DNA of 64,000 nt. Origin: Triticum aestivum. Lineage: Eukaryota > Streptophyta > Magnoliopsida > Poales > Poaceae. Positions 24,420 to 36,383 of this stretch are shown one piece after another. The notes beneath the pieces are model-generated. The model saw only the letters and a program-made list of their open reading frames with translations, searched no databases and was not told where the DNA came from. The stretch spans positions 841,038,807-841,102,806 of the forward strand of contig NC_057801.1 in assembly GCF_018294505.1 (NCBI RefSeq), written 5' to 3'. Position 1 is the first letter of the stretch; each line of letters starts with the position of its first letter. The translations under genes and the position numbers were made by a program.

Positions 24420-25780
24420 CGGAATGGTGTGTCAACATTAGCAGGCGATCGAATAGTGACATCCCTCGTACCCATCCACTAGGTTGCGTGTCGAATGACC
24501 ACCGCATGAAATCTAGCGTTTTATTTGCTTGTGCGATATTAACTCATTAATATCTATTGAAAACAAAATCCATTTTTAAATATTTGTAATATATTTGAAT
24601 ACCTGGCAACGAGATCCTTAAAATAAGATCAAACTTCAATATGTTTTAAATAAGTTTAAATTTTATGGAACATATTTCACTTGTTTATTTCACTCATTTA
24701 AAAAATAAATCAGATTTCACTCCAGCTAACAGTGGATCATGCAGACATTCGGCCTTTCCCAAACCTCGCCTAATTTGGTGCCGATTTGTGGGGCTTCAAA
24801 TGTCCGGACTGTCCGGACATTTTTGGTGACCTGTGTTGGATGGTAAAAATGTTAATACCATTCAGTCCGTACATTTGCGGGTGAATAAGTGATCCGTGTT
24901 GGAGTTCACCTAACTAATTTCTGGCAGGTAGGTAGTATAGTTCAGGACTTCACGTCTTCAATTTGATGTTTTATTGTGGCAGCAAAGGACAATCGGGGTA
25001 CCTTGCGTAGGAAGCATATGCACGTGACACATGTTTGAATTAGTACGCTTCCAGGTACACTCTTTGTTCTTAAATATAAATAAACATTTTTGCAGTTCAT
25101 TTTGATTTGCAAAATAACATCACACTTAAAAATAAAGGTAGTAGTTTTTTTTTTTGATAAGCTTTTAGTCGATATCTAATGCTTAATCTTGTTTGTATCT
25201 TGAGCAGGTACGATGGCCCCACTGATAAAATAGGGACATCTTGAAAATTTTGCCTTCTGGTCATGACATGTAGTAACTGTTTGAGAGCGGCCTATTTTAG
25301 ACAAGTGTCGCCAGATAAACCCCCCAATAGTTTTGGAGAGGAAATTGAACACGCTGCGTTTCTTCCCCAAACTATTTTGCCCGTTTATTTTCCAACTATT
25401 TTTTAATGGATGGATCCCAACTTTCACACGTGGGGCTACTAATTTTTTTCTTTGTCCCTTCCTCCCTCCTTTGCCCTTTCAGTAACAAGAAAATACAAGT
25501 GCCTTCCGGTGAGAAGGACAAACAAATTCATCGATTGCAGTCTATGTTTCTCCGTCTGTTCATATCATATCAAAGTATTGTTCTACCTATTCGCAAAAGA
25601 AAATGTATTATTCTACCTGTGACGTACAGAACTCACAAAGCTTGACACTAAAAAATCAAAGTATTATTCTACATTTATTTACTATACATTGCACTCATGT
25701 TTTACAGGAAAGAAATACGTGTGGGATTTCTAATAGATTTGAGATTCCACTTCTATCTGCCTCACATAAGTAACTTGGAC
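24420..25780. other. Intergenic AT-rich sequence upstream of the UGT
   Basis: No gene that I can support. It contains a poly-T run (25147-25158) and several A/T-rich low-complexity patches. Short ORFs here lack any recognisable domain. Confidence 0.6.
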
Positions 25781-25785
25781 TTCGC

Positions 25786-26330
25786 TTGCGTTGCTATAGG
25801 TTCCTCTCAAACACTTCGAACTTGTCAGTGTCATGGATGGCTAAAGTGTTCAGATGCCAAACGTTTGTGGGACGAAGCCCAGCAACTGTTCGACTTCCAT
25901 ATGCTAGGCTACATCCATCAACGTGGGCCAAGGACATTGCGTGCGATCATAGGTTTACTGGCAGGGAGCGTTCTATCATGGTCTCTGTCATGTTGTCAAT
26001 TTGGCACTCAAGAAATAAATTGAAGCATGAGGAGGAAGGCTTCGACCCGGCGACTTCTGTTCGTCTTATTAGGGAGGCCCTCGCACTGTTGGATATGCCT
26101 CGACATCATGATCTAGTGATACCCTGCCATGGTTGGCTCCTCGAGACCCGGATTATGTCAAGATTAACACCCACACCGCGATCAAGCGAGAAGATGGGAG
26201 AGGTGGGGCTGGGGGGTGTTGCTCGATCATCCAGTTCGTTTCTAGCGCGTGGAGTAAGCTATACCTAGGAGTAACTATTCGTCTCATTGCAGAGGCGATG
26301 GCAGTATGAGACGATGTCATCTTAGCCAAG
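25786..26330 (+). pseudogene. LINE 3'-end relic (RNase H region)
   Basis: The plus strand reads in shifting frames. WHSRNKLKHEEEGFDP...IREALALLDMPRHHD is typical of the linker between zf-RVT and RNase H in plant LINEs. It is followed by HGW..., then DYVKINT and, after frameshifts, a GGVARSSSSFLARG segment and IRLIAEAMAV, the start and middle of the RNase H fold. The RT is absent, so this is a 5'-truncated, decayed insertion. Confidence 0.7.
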
Positions 26331-26339
26331 CTTAGAAGA

Positions 26340-27420
26340 TTTTACAAAGCCTAAGCGCTCGCACGATCCCCTACTCGTCTGGCTTGCCCTTGCCCTTGCC
26401 ACCGTTGGCGCCGTGGGTAAGGTTGATGAAGACGGGAGACGGCCTAGCCCGACCGAACGCGGCTAGATAGGTCGCCAGGGTAGCCTCCTACGGCAGCGGC
26501 ATTGCGGGGAGGCGGGCACGCTCCTCCTCCTCCTCCTCCTCGTCCTTCTCAAGGCGTCGTGCCTCCTCATCGCGGCACAACTGTTGCTTTCGGCGCATCT
26601 GTCGCCCGCCATTGGCCTACTCCTTGGCGAGCTAGTGCGCCTTCCAACGCTCAAGGTGGGTCGCCTCCTCTTCTGGCTTGGAGGCGCAGTAGCAAGGAGG
26701 CGCGCTCACCCACTCGCGGAGCTGGTCGGTCCATGAATAAGACTCCTCGGGCCAAGTGGGGGGCGGCAGCGACAGCTTCCGCGTGGGCGCGGGCTCGCGC
26801 TCCGGCTCCGGCTCGGCCTTGGGCTCGATGGCGGGCGGCAGTGGCGGGACGAGCAACGGTGCGTGGACGGAGTCCCCCAACGCCGACAAGGCAAGGGCGT
26901 GCTCGAGCCCATCCCAACGGGTGCCCCGCTCGAGCTGGCTCGCCTCCAGCGCGTGCTCCAGGGCATCCTCGAGGGCGGCTTGGTACTCCGATTTGGCGGC
27001 GCTCTTCCTCGTGCTCTAGCACAAACCAATGCTCCCACTTGGGAGAGTCTCGCACGTAGGCATGCATCGCGCGCTGCTCGGGCATAAGGAGTTCGCACCG
27101 ACGGCGAACCTCCTCCGCGTGCGCCCACGCCGACCACGGCGCTGCCGGAATGGGGATGCGCTGCAGGTGGAGATGATAGTTGTGCGGCAGGTTCATATCT
27201 GGATATTGCAGGGGCTGGCGGTACTCCCAGTATAAGTGGACTGGTATGTAAAGCTGCTCTCGCTCCCGCGGTCGCGTGCAATTCTAGCCGGTGATGACGG
27301 AGGAGGGAGCCCGCAGGAGGAGCTCGCGCCAGCGCAGAACTTCCCCTTCCCCTTCCCCTTGCCGCTAAAGAAGCCCATGGCTTGCTTGCTAGGGTTTTGG
27401 GCCGGCTGGCTAGGGTTTTT
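26340..27420 (-). other. G/C-rich repeat-like region with an uncharacterised minus-strand ORF
   Basis: A minus-strand frame (27196-26651, MNLPHNYHLHLQRIPIP...RRCELLMPEQRAM) stays open for about 180 codons in G/C-rich DNA. Its first ~80 residues look protein-like, with YVRDSPKWEHWFVLEHEEERR. The rest degenerates into Ala/Arg/Gly low complexity and the opposite strand is open too. I associate such ORFs with a common unclassified Triticeae DNA repeat but recognise no domain. A working gene is unlikely. Confidence 0.35.
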
Positions 27421-28010
27421 TGGACAACGGTGAAGGAGCAAAGGTGGCCAGATGTGGACAAGAAGTGGATGAGGCCGGCCCCGCCGCACGCTTCCATAAA
27501 AAGGACGGGTATGTGGCCCTTCCACACACTGCCAGGCGGGCCCTCGATAGGTGGCCGCGTTAATTATGACCACATGAGGTAGTTGGTCGGCCGACAAGTG
27601 GGGCATCGACGGACGTCGACAGGACATGCGGCGCGTCCGCTTCGTGCATGCCTATGCATTTTAGGCCTGAAATGCGTCGGCGCAAACACGAAGCAGACGC
27701 GTTTTGGGTTTGGGTCCTCGCGTTTTGGCTGGCGTTTTTGTCCGTCACGACCCAGACCAGACAGACATGGGGACAAAATGGAGCGGAGTTGCTCTTACAA
27801 GCCCAGTTGGGCCTAGCATGTTCTAACAGCCCTAACTGACAGTGGGCTTCCGATTCGACCCCCCCCCCCCCCCCCCCCATTTTTTCGGAGTAAAAAATAA
27901 GAATCGCCATTCGATCCCCATTCCAGCTGACCAAGCACTCAAGAAAAATTCCAGCTGACCAAGTCGCCGCCAGTGAGTGTCCTCCACATCGCGGCCCCGC
28001 GTCCGTCACC
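27421..28010. other. Non-coding stretch with a long C-run
   Basis: Repeat-like sequence followed by a run of about 22 C at 27858-27879. A short direct repeat (CCAGCTGACCAAG at 27924 and 27952) comes next. No gene is supported. Confidence 0.6.
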
Positions 28011-28081
28011 GGCTCGCCGTCCATCGATTGAGCGCCGCGGACTCTGGAGACTACGTCCCGCCTCCCGGCTGCACACTAACA
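28011..28081 (+). other. Possible 5' untranslated exon of the F-box/FBD gene
   Basis: G/C-rich sequence ending CACTAACAG before GTCAGTGAG, a fair splice donor. The next clear acceptor on this strand is the TTCATGCAG at 34497-34505, 18 bp before the F-box ATG. The Copia at 28541-33423 would then sit in a 5' UTR intron. No transcript evidence is available and this is inference. Confidence 0.35.
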
Positions 28082-28540
28082 GGTCAGTGAGCAACAATGA
28101 GTACGTTTTACGATTATTACGGTGGCGATTCGTTCACCGCCAGTTGGGGCTAGTAGGGCTGAGGGACGGACGGTGGCGCCGGCCGGCCGCAGGGGGTTGC
28201 GGCTGGGGGCCGGTGCTGCAGACCAAAGCTTTAGGGGGGAGAGTAGCGAAGATTACTTTACTGTTCATTCGCAATAAAGAATTAATTTATTATTCGTTCG
28301 TTCTGCTTGTTTCGGTTTCAGATTGGAAAATAGTTTATGTGCTTGTATGGGTCTGCTTTCCTGAATATCCAGTTCTTTTGTAGGCTGAAAATAACAGCCT
28401 TTGGTACAAGTGATACTACCAAATTGAGAGGTCAATGCTCTCTAAATGTGAATTTTTACATTTTCATTTGGATGCTAGCTAACTTGTGCAGGCAGTGGGG
28501 AGGAAATACTAGTTTCTAATGTTACTCTGAGTGTCAAATA

Positions 28541-28666
28541 TGTTGGAGGAATAGCAACTGTATTCTCAGGAGGGTCAAAGGCCAATACATATACAGGTGT
28601 GTGGTAAAGTGCAAGAGACCCCTTATACAATGGGGATAAACCGAAAAGGGCTATACACATCTAACA
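28541..28666 (-). repeat. 3' LTR of Copia C (126 bp)
   Basis: TG...CA-ended short LTR directly abutting the polypurine tract. It is well below the several hundred bp usual for the other Copia LTRs in this window. Confidence 0.8.
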
Positions 28667-28679
28667 CCCCCCCTCAAAC

Positions 28680-31600
28680 TCATGGTGGGTCAACAACACT
28701 GAGTTTGGAGAGAAGAAAACTATGCTGCGCTCGAGTCTGGGCCTTCGTGAAGAAGTCTGCCAACTGTAACTCAGAGGGCACATAGTGAAGGGCGAGAGTC
28801 TGATCCTGCACAGCAGCACGCACAAAGTGGGCATCCACACCGATGTGCTTGGTGAGCTCATGCTTCACCGGGTCACGCGCAATGCTGATAGCGCCAGTAC
28901 TGTCTGATAATAAAGGAGTCGATGTAGTAGCAGACACACCAAAGTCCTCAAGTAACCACCGTAACCAGATCACCTCAGCCGTCAACATAGCCATGGCTCG
29001 CAACTCAGCCTCTGTACTCGAGCGAGAAACTGCAGTCTGCTTCTTTGTCTTCCAGGCAATAAGAGAGCCACCAAGAAAGACACAGTAAGCAGACAACGAG
29101 CGTCGATCCGAGGGATCACTAGCCCAGGTAGCATCAGAGTAGGCCTGGAGCTCAAGAGAGCTGGAGCGGGGAAAGAAAAGGCGCTGAGAGATCGTGCCAC
29201 GAAGATATCGTAGAACACGGAGGAGATGACTATAGTGGACAGAGGTGGGGGCTGAAACAAACTGACTCAGGATGTGGACAGGATAGGAGATGTCAGGACG
29301 CGTAACAGCAAGATAGACAAGACTGCCAACAAGATGACGATAGCGAGTGGGATTAGGAAGAGGTTCACCATCGGTGGCACGAAGCTGAACGTTGAGCTCC
29401 ATAGGAGTCACAACCGTGCGCTCATCACCAAGAGCAGCGCGAGCAAGAAGATCCTGAATATATCTTTCTTGGGAGATGTAGAAGCCATCAGAGGTCGAGG
29501 AGATCTCAATCCCAAGAAAATAGCAAAGTGGACCAAGATCAGTCATAAGAAACTGGTCGCGAAGGCGAGCCTTAACAAAGGCGATGTAGTCAGTGTCGTC
29601 ACCAGTGATGATCATGTCATCAACATAGAGAAGGAGAAGAGTCCGACCACGAGGAGACGTGTGAACAAACAGTGCGGGATCATGATCACTGGGCAAGAAA
29701 CCAGCGGCGGTCACCACAGAGGCGAAGCGCTCAAACCAGGCGCGAGGGGCCTGTTTGAGACCATATAGAGAGCGGCGAAGTCTACAGACCATACCATCAG
29801 GAGCATAGTACCCCTGTGGTGGCTGCATATAAACCTCCTCACGCAACTCGCCATTGAGAAAAGCGTTCTGAATATCAAGTTGAGAGATAGACCACTGACG
29901 AACAGAAGATACAACAAGAAGAGTGCGAACAGTGGTCATGTGGGCCACAGGAGCGAATGTCTCATCATAATCGCGTCCCTGCTCCTGTTGGAAACCACGG
30001 GCTACAAGGCGAGCTTTGTAGCGCTCAAGAGAACCATCGGAGCGAGTCTTAACCTTGTAGACCCACTTGCAGGTGATAGGACGAACGCCGGAAGGGAGAG
30101 GAACCAGATCCCAAGTGCCAGAGCGCTCAAGGACAGCAAGCTCTTCGGCCATCGCAAGTTGCCACTCAGGCTGAGTCATGGCAGTCCGATAGGAAGTGGG
30201 CTCAGCAATGGCAGAGAGACCATACCGATCAGGGGAGTAGCGATCAGGTGGGGGGCGAGGCCAAGCACGAAGATTATGAACCGGGGGAGGAGCACCAGAG
30301 GTGGAAGGCTCATCAGGGGAGACATCCTCAGTATGAGGGCGATGAGTATAGTGGAGAGGAAACGATGAGAGGGGGCGATGAACTGAAGATGATGGTGGAG
30401 AGGTGGAGGAGGAGGATGGAGAGGATGGGGTCGGTGGTGAGGGAGAGGATGGGGTCAGTGGTGAGGGAGAGGGGAGGAGAGGTGCCAGAGGAAGAGATGA
30501 CACAGGAGGCACGTAGCGGGGTGTATCGGGAAGGAGAAGGAAAGCAAGTTCATCGACAGAGAAACTCGAGGAAGAAGAACGTGGGTAGTAGGAACGAGAC
30601 TCATCAAAGGTCACATCACGCGAGATGCGCAAGCGACGACCTACAGGATCCCAACATTGATAGCCCTTGTGCTCATCGTTGTAGCCAAGGAAGACACACT
30701 CAACCGACTGAGTAGTCAATTTAGTGCGTTCTCGGGGGGCAAGAAGAACATAGCACACACATCCAAACATACGAAGAGCTGAGTAGTCGGGAGAGCGACC
30801 AGTGAGACACTCCATAGGAATACCACCCTGAAGAGCAGTCGATGGCTGAATGTTGATGAGATAGGTGGATGCGGAAACAGCCTCAGCCCAAAAATGGGGG
30901 GGAAGGGAAGCAGCAATCATTAGCGCACGAGCCGTCTCAAGCAAATGACGATGCTTGCGTTCGGCAACTCCATTCTGAGCATGAGCCCCAGGACATGAGA
31001 ACTGGGCAAGAGTACCCTGTTCAGCGAGAAAACCACGCAACAGCTGAGAGATATACTCCCCAGCAGAGTCAGCACGAAAAGTACGAATGGACGTGGCAAA
31101 CTGGGTGTGAACCATGGCAGCAAAACGTTTGTATATAGAGAGAACCTCGCTATGAGATTTCATGAAGTAGAGCCAAGTGTAGCGAGAGAAATCATCAATA
31201 AACAAAACATAATAGCGATGACCACCTTTCGAATCAAAGGGAGCAGGACCCCAGACATCAGAATGAACTAAGTCAAACGGATGCTGAGATACTGACTCAC
31301 TAGTAGGATAAGGTAACTGAGTCTGTTTGCCAAGTCTGCAACCATTACAATGTAAGGAGACATCTCCAGATACAGACCCTAAGAGACCCTGACGCACTAA
31401 GGAAGATAATCGAGAGCCACAGATGTGACCAAGTCGATGATGCCACTGCTGGAAGGACGCAAACGAAGAGGCAGCAAGAGCATGGGAGCTGGCAGAGGTG
31501 GTGGCAGCGGAAGGAACACAAAGCCAGTCAACTTCCCAAAGGCCCTCTGACTCACGGCGCCGGGGGCCAGCACCAACCAAAGCTTTGGTGCGACGATCCT

Positions 31601-33038
31601 GAATGGAGCAAGAGTCGGTGTCAAGAATGACACGACAACCAGAATCAGTAAGTTGGGCAGCAGAAAAAAGATTCATGGTAAGGCGAGGAACATGTGAAAC
31701 ACTCGGAACAGAAAAAGATGGAGTGGAAAGAATACCACGACTAGCAACAGGAAGAGATGTGCCATCGGCGGTAAGAACATTGACAGGAAAATCAAGAGGT
31801 CGGAGAGAAGACAACACAGAAGAATCAGAAGACATGTGGAAGGAGGCTCCAGAATCCAAAACCCACGAAGATGTACCTGACTGTGTAGATGCCTGCGGTG
31901 GTGGAGAAGGGGCTGCAGTCACAGCAGCAGCTGAACAAGTCGACGTAGAGCCTGAGGAAGCAAGGAGGCGCTTGAGGCGAACAATGTCCTGGTCAGCGAG
32001 TGACGGAGTCGAGGAAGACACGGGAGTCCCGCTGGAGGAGGAGCGCCTCTGATCTCGCTTCTTCGGGCGACAGTCAGACTCTGGGTGACCTGACCGGGAG
32101 CAGTAACCACAGACGGTGTCACGGCGCGACGTGCCCTTCTCAGCATAAGAAGGACGGCTCACCCCCCTTGGAGGAGTGGGCAGGAGCGGCGGAGCAGTGA
32201 GGCGAGCAGACGACACAGGAGTCCGGGCAGCCAAGACTGACGGGAGCACCAGCAAACCAGCAGAGCAAAGACGGGTCTCTTCAGCACGAAGCTCCGCAAG
32301 CACCTCCGAGATAGGAACACGGCCACGAGCAAGCAAGTGAGCACGGCGCGGTTCAAACTCAGAGCGGAGACGCGATAAGAACTCATGGACCCGCTGAAAC
32401 TCCAGATCAGACCGAGTAGTCTAACAGCAACGACAGGTTCCACAAACAACTGTCCGAAGAGAGTCAAGCTGGCGCCAGATGGCAGAGCACTGGGAATAGA
32501 ACTCATCAACAGAAGAATCACCTTGCTGAAGTGCGTGCTCCTGACGCACCACAGAGAGGTAGAGAGCATCACCAGAGGGCTGATAGCGCTGACAGAGATA
32601 AGACCACATCGCTGCAACTGTGCCAAGTCCCATGAACTTGGAAGCAAACTGAGGGAGGACACTTGCAGTGAGAACAACAGCAGCTCGAGCATCATCATTG
32701 CACCACTGAGTATAAGCAGAAAGATCATCCCGGTACACAGAGAGAGCATCGGAATAGGCGGATACCTGCTGATCGTGAGCCTCAACTGCAGCATCATCCA
32801 GAGCCTTGGCAGCATCCCGGTCAGCCTGAGTAGCTTCAGCAGCAAGGACTGGCGGCACCGGTGGGATTGGGGCCACGGGCGCAACAGGACATGGCAGACA
32901 GGGGACCTCGCCAGAAAGAACACCCCACAGAAGAAGTCCACGCATGTGAATGCACATGAAGCCTGCAAACTCGGCATAGTTGGTGCCATCAAAGATCACC
33001 GAGCATCGAGGAACAGCCACATAGCCTGAAGATGACAT
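28680..33038 (-). pseudogene. Copia gag-pol polyprotein with one in-frame TAG
   Basis: ATG at 33036-33038 (MSSSGYVAVPR). The frame runs to a TAG at 32421-32423 and continues in the same frame to the TGA at 28680-28682. Without that stop it would be one reading frame of about 1450 codons. Order: gag; CCHC zinc knuckle ([14 protein letters not shown]); protease ([11 protein letters not shown]); GAG-pre-integrase (WHHRLGH...CNGCRLGK); integrase ([27 protein letters not shown]); RT ([22 protein letters not shown]); RNase H ([28 protein letters not shown]). The stop sits in gag between CRCC and [12 protein letters not shown] to TAG is the simplest explanation. A programmed readthrough signal is possible but unusual for Copia. 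This is a recently active or recently silenced copy. Confidence 0.93.
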
Positions 33039-33405
33039 ACTGCGGTGCCCCCCTTTATATCTCTCCCTCTCTTTCTTTCTCTCTCCTTTTTTTTCTTTTT
33101 TTTTGGTCAACAGACAGAAGGGACCCGATCTAGATCGGGCCAAGACGCACGCGAGGCCAACCGCGAGCGGACGTCTCGATCCAGAAATAGATCAGGGCAC
33201 GAGGGCCTCGATCCAGAGGGAGAGAGCAAACCGGGGCGCACGAGGCGCAAGTAGGGGGCGGCGGGGCGCAGACCGGGCTCCGGTCAGGAGGTGACGGGCG
33301 GGCCGGGCGCGGCGGCCAGGCGCGGCCGGGAGGCGGCGGCGGCCGGTCGGCGCGAGGCCAGGCGCGGCCGGGAGGCGGCGGCCAGGCGCGACCAGGAGGC
33401 GGCGG

Positions 33406-33473
33406 CGGTTTCAGCCGGATACAAAATATACCGATCAGAATTTCATACCTTGGCCCGGTTTCAGCCGGATACA
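33406..33473 (+). repeat. 18-bp direct repeat at the 5' edge of Copia C
   Basis: CGGTTTCAGCCGGATACA occurs at 33406-33423 and again at 33456-33473. The first copy lies at the presumed junction between Copia C and flanking sequence. Confidence 0.75.
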
Positions 33474-33886
33474 CAGGAATTCTGTGTAAATAAATTAGTG
33501 GATACACAACAAGTATATACTACTGTAGTTGAGGGATGCAAAAATTCATTAACAGATACCTGAAAAACAGTAAACAAAATGGACGGCGATGGCCATCAGA
33601 CGGCAGGCCTCGCATGCTGAACTTGATTTTAAACCAGCCATGGACATCAGCCTTTATAGAGAGTTATTGACGTATTGCATAATGTTTATGAATTTCTCTA
33701 AGTATGCAAATAGATTGCCATGCGTTGCATTTAATACCAGTTATACTATTTGTGTGCCTCCTGTTTGAAGCAGAACAGTGCCCGTCTTGTCCCCTGTTGG
33801 TTACTGAATGTTTTTTTTTTTCCTCATCCGAGGGTGGAATTCTTACTAACCACTCTGTCGTACCTTGCAATAATAAAGGCAATGTA

Positions 33887-34170
33887 GTTCCATGTTCAGT
33901 TTTATGAAGACTTACGGGACAGTTTTTGAGAATGTTCAGTTTGTTTTCATGGTACGCTACTTGAGGGCTGAAAAAGGGCACTGTATAACATTTGCTGTTT
34001 TCAAACTGAAATTTTTTTGAGACAATTATGGTAATTTAGTTCCATTTTCATTTTTTGGGACAACTTATTGGACTAGTTTTTGTAGAATGTTCAGTTCGTT
34101 CTTATGGTTTGCTACTTGAGGCCTGAAAACGGACATTGTTAGAATTAAAGTTTTCAAACTTAATTTTTTC
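33887..34170 (+). repeat. Diverged tandem duplication, unit about 156 bp
   Basis: GTTCCATGTTCAG...GAATGTTCAGTTTGTT...GCTACTTGAGG at about 33888-33970 recurs about 156 bp later (34040-34130) with around 15% differences. It lies in the non-coding region upstream of the F-box gene. No gene is visible in 33474-34522. Confidence 0.7.
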
Positions 34171-34522
34171 TTTGCTCTTATCTGCATCAGGATTCCCTTC
34201 GTGATAGAAGTATTTTCCTTTTTGACAAACAACAACACTTCGTTAATCTTCATGAATAATAAAATCAATTTACTAGGTTGCCCGGTGCTTCCAAAGAAAA
34301 TAACTAGGTGAACATGAGTGTTTTTATTACCTTCTGATAGTGTATCGATAATCCTATAATGTATGGCTATGCCTTTATCTTTTAGGGACGCGATTGGTTG
34401 GTACATACATATGGAACATGAGTGTTTTTCTCTCATGTATGTGTTCTCAAAATTTCAGCAGTGTGTATTTAATCAATGAAGATTTGCCTTGTTGGATTCA
34501 TGCAGCCCATCTGTTTGATAAA

Positions 34523-36041
34523 ATGTCGACTGTGGCATCAAGTTCCAAGAGGTCGCGGGGACAAGCAGCATGCAGTGTTGACAGACTCAGCAGCCTCCCA
34601 GACCCGCTGCTCCATCTCGTGATGTCCATCCTGCCGATGCCAGAAGTCGTGCGCACAAGCTTGCTCTCGCCAATGTGGCGCTATCTGTGGGCCTCTGTGC
34701 CGTTCATCCACCTAGATTACAACGACTTTGTGGATGGTGGTGATGATCTAAAGAAGAGAAAATTTGATCAGAACAGGCTGCAGAAGTTTGGGGACCAGTT
34801 GCTACTCTTGCGTGATGGCACTCTGCCCCTGGATGAAGCTCGGATCTTCATCAGAAGTGGTCCAATTGCTGAGAAATGTTGTACGTGGATTCGTCATGCC
34901 ATCAGGCATAAAGCTCGTCTGCTTCATGTTTACGGTCTCTCCATCGGAGAAGTAATATTTTTTGATAATAGATTGATGATTCCTTCTCAGCACCTAAAAA
35001 GAATCAGGCTTGAAATGGTCAGTCTGGATAGCATATACTTTAGGATGCTAAATTTTGACTTCCCTACGCTTGAACATTTAGAGCTGCAAGATTGCGATGT
35101 CTGGCCCATGCAGAAGATCTCATCGAGGTCACTCAAGACTATACAAATATCCCGCTGCGATTTCGAGGAAGGTCATGAGATTTGTGCTCCGAATCTAAAC
35201 CATCTGTCTATCCTCGACTCATCATTTGGAGGTATCCTTGTAACTAGGGATCTGCATTCTCTAGTTGCAGTGTCAATATGTCTAGGCAATCAAGACGAAA
35301 TATTGGATCACCGTGTATTTGATGGCCTATCACAACTCACAACCTTGAAGTTGCATGCACCATTACCTGAGGTATGATGGATTGTGATGTTCTTCATGTT
35401 TGTGCTAATCTACCTTGATATTGCCGATTGCCTTGCTAGGCTATTGCAGTATTAGCTGCCTCTTGATATCAATGCAAGACGCTATCTGCTTTGTTCTATT
35501 AACCAACTACATTCCCCTCTGGTATATATGTTGTATTACTATTTTAACTACTGTCAATTTTATCTTTGGTGAACATGAAGCCCACACTCGAGAGGAGTTT
35601 GCAAACATGCCCGGTGTTCAGCAACCTTTCAAGCCTGGTGCTGGGCTAATGGTGCATGGCTTCCGACTTTGCTCCGCTGCTTCTCATTCTCCGGCGCTCG
35701 CCTAAACTAAAGTATCTGACCCTTAAGCTCAGAACGGTAATACTGCTGTTTCGGACAAATCTGCCTAATTAGTGTGGGTTTCATTCCTTTCCCTGGAACC
35801 TTGAGCTAATGTGCTACGCTGCTGCCTTTTGACACGCTGAACGCCAGGAGCAGCATGGAGAATGCAAGGCTGCTGACCGTAGTCTGGCACCAAAGGAGAA
35901 ATCGTCTTTGGTGGTTATCCTAGCATCAAGAGGACCGTGATCTACTGCGGCAGAGATGATCCACGGGTGAGCGCACTGGTGAAGGTGCTGCTGCCGATCG
36001 TCATCCCCCGCGGGGAGATCAGCATCAAAGGTCACTACTAG
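34523..36041 (+). pseudogene. F-box/FBD-type gene, inactivated by a stop and a frameshift
   Basis: Exon 1 is 34523-35371 (ATG after the acceptor TTCATGCAG; donor GAG/GTATGA). It encodes an F-box (residues ~20-60: LSSLPDPLLHLVMSILPM...SLLSPMWRYLW) and leucine-rich segments (LEHLELQDCDVW). Exon 2 is 35581-35736, in phase, reading RSLQTCPVFSNL then LVLG and a TAA at 35647-35649 where relatives have Glu, then FAPLLLILRRSPKLKYLTL. Exon 3 starts near 35848. It needs a frameshift near 35900-35920 to reach the FBD-like end (YCGRDDPRVSALVK...PIVIPRGEISI), with TAG at 36039-36041. F-box proteins are substrate adaptors of SCF ubiquitin ligases. This copy would at best give an F-box plus LRR fragment. 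An upstream non-coding exon may lie near 28011-28081. Confidence 0.82.
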
Positions 36042-36099
36042 TATCAGATGCATGCTCAGGCACTTCCCCTCTTGCTGACTTTTGCTAGTGCAATGGATG

Positions 36100-36125
36100 T
36101 GTATGTATGTATGTATGTATGCATG
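36100..36125 (+). repeat. (GTAT)n microsatellite
   Basis: About five units of a TATG/GTAT tetranucleotide in the 3' flank of the F-box pseudogene. Confidence 0.9.
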
Positions 36126-36383
36126 TCAAGAGGTGTGTTAAGTTGTAGCTTTTGTTAGTGCTATGGATGGAGCATCCTTTTAAGAACTGTTTTTTAGAGA
36201 GATTTGTATGGGTTTGATTATCTGGAGTAGGAAACACAAACAGAAACCCCGTGGATCAGTTTTCGTTTCACACATTTTATTGACAGCATCAGCAGTTCAA
36301 GTACTGAACTGAATGGAGTCTTGCTGTGTTGTTTGCGTTACCCAAACGAGACCTTCCGATAGTAGTTTCTAATTTAGAGCAAG

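Larger units (their letters stand above)
28541..33423 (-). mobile_element. Copia retrotransposon C, nearly intact coding region, 126-bp 3' LTR
   Basis: Minus-strand element. The 3' LTR at 28541-28666 is only 126 bp (TGTTAGATGTG...TCCTCCAACA). Next to it is the polypurine tract GAGGGGGGG (28667-28675). The polyprotein gene runs from 33038 to 28680. Upstream of gag is a pyrimidine-rich leader (33058-33103, as seen on the plus strand) and a G/C-rich stretch to about 33410. I cannot find a matching 5' LTR or a tRNA-Met primer-binding site before unique-looking sequence begins, so the 5' end seems truncated. AAATA occurs just left of the LTR (28536-28540) and again at 33424-33428. Confidence 0.85.

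Noticed and set aside
26463..27627. Large ORFs on both strands (up to 273 codons)
   Set aside because: G/C-rich, low-complexity, open on both strands. Only the start of 27196-26651 looks protein-like, so I listed the region as uncharacterised.
27858..27879. Long C-runs (also near 5851, 49886 and 54757) as functional G-quadruplex sites
   Set aside because: Simple homopolymers prone to length error. No positional link to a working promoter. The runs at 49886 and 54757 are the same site in two duplicates.
28982..32052. Many plus-strand ORFs of 60-165 codons opposite Copia C pol
   Set aside because: They are antisense shadows of the well-supported polyprotein. No domains, no splice pattern.
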